From NCBI GenBank assembly GCA_002943765.1, contig PQWQ01000001.1:1860001-1924000 (forward strand): DNA of 64,000 nucleotides, given 5' to 3'. The position numbers were made by a program, and so were the translations under genes. Positions 60,794 through 64,000 of this stretch are shown piece by piece. The notes beneath the pieces were generated by a model that had not been told where the DNA came from, did no database searches, and saw nothing but the letters and a program-made list of their open reading frames with translations. Position 1 is the stretch's first letter. Each line of letters opens with the position of its first letter. This DNA comes from Psoroptes ovis (lineage: Eukaryota; Arthropoda; Arachnida; Sarcoptiformes; Psoroptidae).

Positions 60794-63376
60794 ATGGTAA
60801 GATTTTCAATAGATTTTTGATTAAATTTTGTAATATTCTTTAATTAGGAACTACAATTAAAAGTAGCTACTTGTCCTAATGATGTTTTGTCCTATACTAA
60901 TCGAGCAGTCATAAATCCTGCTGATTTTCAAACACTCAATGGTGTTAAGTATGTTCTAATTGTGATTGTGTTGATTCGTATGTTTTGAAAAATTTTTAAT
61001 TTTTTTTACAATTTTTGATAGATATGCACAGATTATCAATTCACAACATCAAAGTTTCATATTTACATTGGAGCCGAGTGAATTAATACAACGCAGCTTT
61101 CTAGGATTCAATGTTTTGATGGTATGTGTATTTTTCTAATCATTGCTTTGAGTATTAACATAAAATTTAATTTATTGTATTTTTAATCAATCAATTCAGC
61201 GAAAATGGGCTTTGTTGAGCACAAACGAATTGCTGATTGTACGGCCTTATGTACCGGACATGAAAAAACATTCAGTTGCCAAAATGACTGTAACAGTTGA
61301 ATATGTACAAAAATCAAATGCAGCTGATACATTCAACACAGATGAGATGGCTGCTGAATTTTTGCGTCAATTCACCAGACAATCATTTTCTAGAGAACAA
61401 ATGGTATCTTTGTACAAAAATAATTGTAAAATGGTAAATTAATTCAATCCTTTTGTTTGCTGATTTAGTGTGTATTCAAATTTCAAGACAAAAAATTATT
61501 GAAAATAGTTGTGAAAGAAATGGAAGCAATATCAGTAAATTTAGATCAAAAAGAAAATGGCCCTAAAATCGATTTCGGTATATTGTTACCGAATTCTCAA
61601 GTTATATTTGAAAAAGCTGGTGAATCTGGTATCAAGTTGACCGGTCAAGCCAGAGGAAAAATAGTGCGTCAGTCAATCATAAATCCTAACTGGGATTTCG
61701 AATCAATGGGTATTGGCGGTTTGGATAAAGAATTCAATGCAATATTTAGACGAGCTTTTGCATCTCGTGTATTCCCACCTGAAATCATAGAAGAACTCGG
61801 TATCAAACATGTTCGTGGTATTCTTTTGTATGGTCCGCCTGGAACAGGCAAAACTTTGATGGCCAGACAAATTGGCAAAATGTTGAATGCTCGTGAACCT
61901 AAAATAGTGAATGGACCTCAGATCCTAGATAAATATGTCGGCGAATCAGAAGCAAATATTCGTAAATTGTTTGAAGATGCTGAAGAAGAACAAGCTCGAA
62001 TGGGTATCAATAGTGGATTACACATAATCATTTTCGATGAAATCGATGCCATTTGTAAAGCTCGAGGCTCTATGGCTGGTACTTCAGCCGTCCATGATAC
62101 TGTTGTCAATCAACTGCTTGCTAAAATTGATGGTGTAGATTCTTTGAACAATATACTAGTCATTGGAATGACCAATCGTAAAGATATGATTGATGAAGCA
62201 TTGCTTCGACCAGGTCGTCTTGAAGTACAAATGGAAATCAGTCTTCCCAATGAAGAAGGCCGTATACAAATATTAAACATTCACACTGCGAAAATGCGTC
62301 AATACAAAAAAATTGCTCCCGATGTAGATATCAAAGAATTGGCTATGTTAACTAAAAATTTTTCGGGTGCTGAAATTGAAGGTTTGGTGCGTACAGCTCA
62401 ATCGACTGCGATGAATCGTCTGGTAAAAGCAACAAGTAAAGTAGAATTAGATCCACAAGCTTATGAGAAATTACTTGTCAGTCGAAATGATTTCATGCTT
62501 GCGTTGGAAAATGATATCAAACCAGCATTCGGCACAAGTACAGAAACAATTGAACGTTTGATCATGGATGATATTATTATTTGGAATCCAGCAATAAGTG
62601 AATTACTCGATGATGGACATTTGTTCACTGAACAAGTACGATCGCCAGAAAGTTCACATGGAATTGTTAGTATTTTGATTGAAGGCAATCCCAATAGTGG
62701 AAAAACTGCATTGGCTGCTCGCATCGCCCTTGATTCAAATTTTCCATTTATCAAGATGTGCTCACCAGATGATATGGTGGGCTTCACCGAACCGGCCAAA
62801 TGTCAATCTATCCGCAAAGTATTTGATGATGCATACAAATCTACATTGAGTTGTATATTGGTTGATAATATTGAACGTTTACTTGATTATGGACCAATAG
62901 GTCCTAGATATTCTAATCTAGTATTGCAAGCATTGATGGTATTGTTGAAAAAAGAACCACCACCAGGAAAAAAATTATTAGTTCTTTGTACAACAAGTTG
63001 TCGACAAGTATTGCATGATATGGAGTTATTGCCAACATTCACTACTGTATTACATTGTCCAAATTTGACAACAGCCGATGATTTGAGGAATGTATTGCAA
63101 GCATTTTCAATCGATTCGGGTAATCAAAAATCATGTTTTACATTACCTGAAATAAGACAAATATATGATTTAACAAATGGTCGAAGATTAAGTATTGGTA
63201 TCAAGAAATTAATAGCTTACATTGATATGGCAAAACAGGTATGGCTAAATCTATTCGGTCAATCGAATTATGATTAATTTTTCTTTTTTCCTTTTTTACT
63301 TTGATAGATGGATCAACAAGCTAGAGTAAGAAAATTTATATGCAAATTAGAAGATGAAGGCGCAATTCAAATTTGA
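60794..63376 (+). CDS. NSF: N-ethylmaleimide-sensitive factor, SNARE-disassembling AAA+ ATPase
   Basis: Hexameric ATPase that, with alpha-SNAP, disassembles SNARE complexes after membrane fusion. Exons 60794-60796 (the ATG alone), 60848-60948, 61022-61121, 61200-61403, 61469-63238, 63308-63376 give 748 residues. N-domain: KVATCPNDVLSYTNRAVI. D1: Walker A GPPGTGKT, Walker B IIIFDEIDAI, SRH MTNRKDMIDEALLRPGRLE. D2: Walker A GNPNSGKTA, Walker B CILVDNIERLLDY (Asn in place of the usual second acidic residue; as I recall fly NSF also has Asn here). The C-terminal end is ARVRKFICKLEDEGA. The donor at 61404 rather than 61435 is chosen because the latter would leave a 34-base intron and nine extra residues. 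An intron directly after the initiator ATG is unusual but both splice sites are clean. Confidence 0.94.
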
Positions 63377-64000
63377 AAAATTGAAATGAATAAACCTTGA
63401 TTTGAAAAATGTTTTTAATGGAAAAATCATTTAATCATGATGGTTATCGTTTCTGGAGATAAAAATGATCAAAATAATTATCCTTAAAAAAAATTAATCA
63501 TTCCAGAATTTTGTGTGCTTACTTGTATTTGTGTAGTTTGAGTTTATCAAAATTCATTTAAATTGAATCAACATTGTTTGTGTGTTTGTGTTTAATGTGT
63601 GAATTTTAACAATTTTAATTCAACCAAAATCATTTGCTTTATATGATTTGAGATTTGCCATTCAAATTTTTATTTAATCTTGAAAATTTTCGGTTTGAAA
63701 ATTAGTGAGACAATCAGAAAATGTCAAAAAATATGTTTGTTTATTTTTATCCATCCTATGATTCTATCAATTATATGAATTGTAATTTACATAATTTATC
63801 GATTATAAATCAAATTACTACTATTTATTCCATGTTTTATCATATATCATTTATGATTTCATGTTTATTGGCTTTCAAGTTTTTCCCTTGTTGTTGTTCA
63901 ATTTTGAATAAAAATTGAATTTATATATTATAATAATGATCATAAACAGTATTAGGATATTTTTAATATTTTGAATATTTTATTCATTCATTTTTTTCCG
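63377..64000. other. Terminal intergenic DNA
   Basis: 3' flank of NSF to the end of the window. An ATG-started 65-codon frame at 63721-63918 is hydrophobic and Tyr/Phe/Asn-rich but has no recognisable feature; I treat it as chance. Confidence 0.4.

Overview
The window is nuclear DNA of a small-genome arthropod, most likely an astigmatid mite of the Dermatophagoides/Psoroptes/Sarcoptes kind. The evidence is strong AT richness, very short introns (mostly 50-70 bases, GT-AG), short intergenic gaps, proteins full of Asn/Gln/Ser/His runs, and arthropod-specific genes (bursicon alpha and beta, a PDF-type neuropeptide receptor, a gustatory-receptor-like protein, even-skipped). The mite assignment is inference; the arthropod assignment is strong. 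Gene models below were built by hand from splice sites and reading phase.

Layout. 0-10 kb (+): AMP-activated kinase gamma subunit; an unrecognised type I membrane protein; a full ABCC/MRP4-type ABC transporter with a perfect ~135-base direct duplication just upstream. 10-18 kb: two tandem alpha-N-acetylglucosaminidase genes (GH89, NAGLU type) with different intron numbers, then a gustatory-receptor-like gene on the minus strand. 18-27 kb: sparse DNA with a tiny membrane/Cys-tail ORF, a two-domain GNAT acetyltransferase, an orphan Gln-rich two-helix protein, and the two subunits of the moulting hormone bursicon side by side (beta then alpha).

27-37 kb: a ten-exon class B GPCR resembling the circadian PDF receptor. 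Its 5.7-kb second intron holds a complete two-exon gene on the opposite strand (fibronectin-III-like, single-pass). 37-41 kb (-): a compact housekeeping run of SMNDC1/SPF30, tubulin cofactor A and NOP58. The longest NOP58 intron carries a probable box C/D snoRNA whose guide matches 18S rRNA.

41-47.7 kb: about 6.5 kb with no solid gene; it holds a decayed Tc1/mariner fragment, a palindromic MITE-like element (two more copies lie in the even-skipped intron) and two weak exon candidates. 47.8-52 kb (+): even-skipped. 52.8-60.1 kb (-): the large nucleoporin NUP205, then WDR45B/WIPI3. 60.8-63.4 kb (+): the SNARE-disassembly ATPase NSF.

The genes are mostly unrelated neighbours, as usual in compact animal genomes. 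Functional links by proximity are limited to the bursicon pair, the NAGLU pair, and NOP58 with its intronic box C/D RNA. No CRISPR array, prokaryotic operon, rRNA or convincing tRNA gene was seen.
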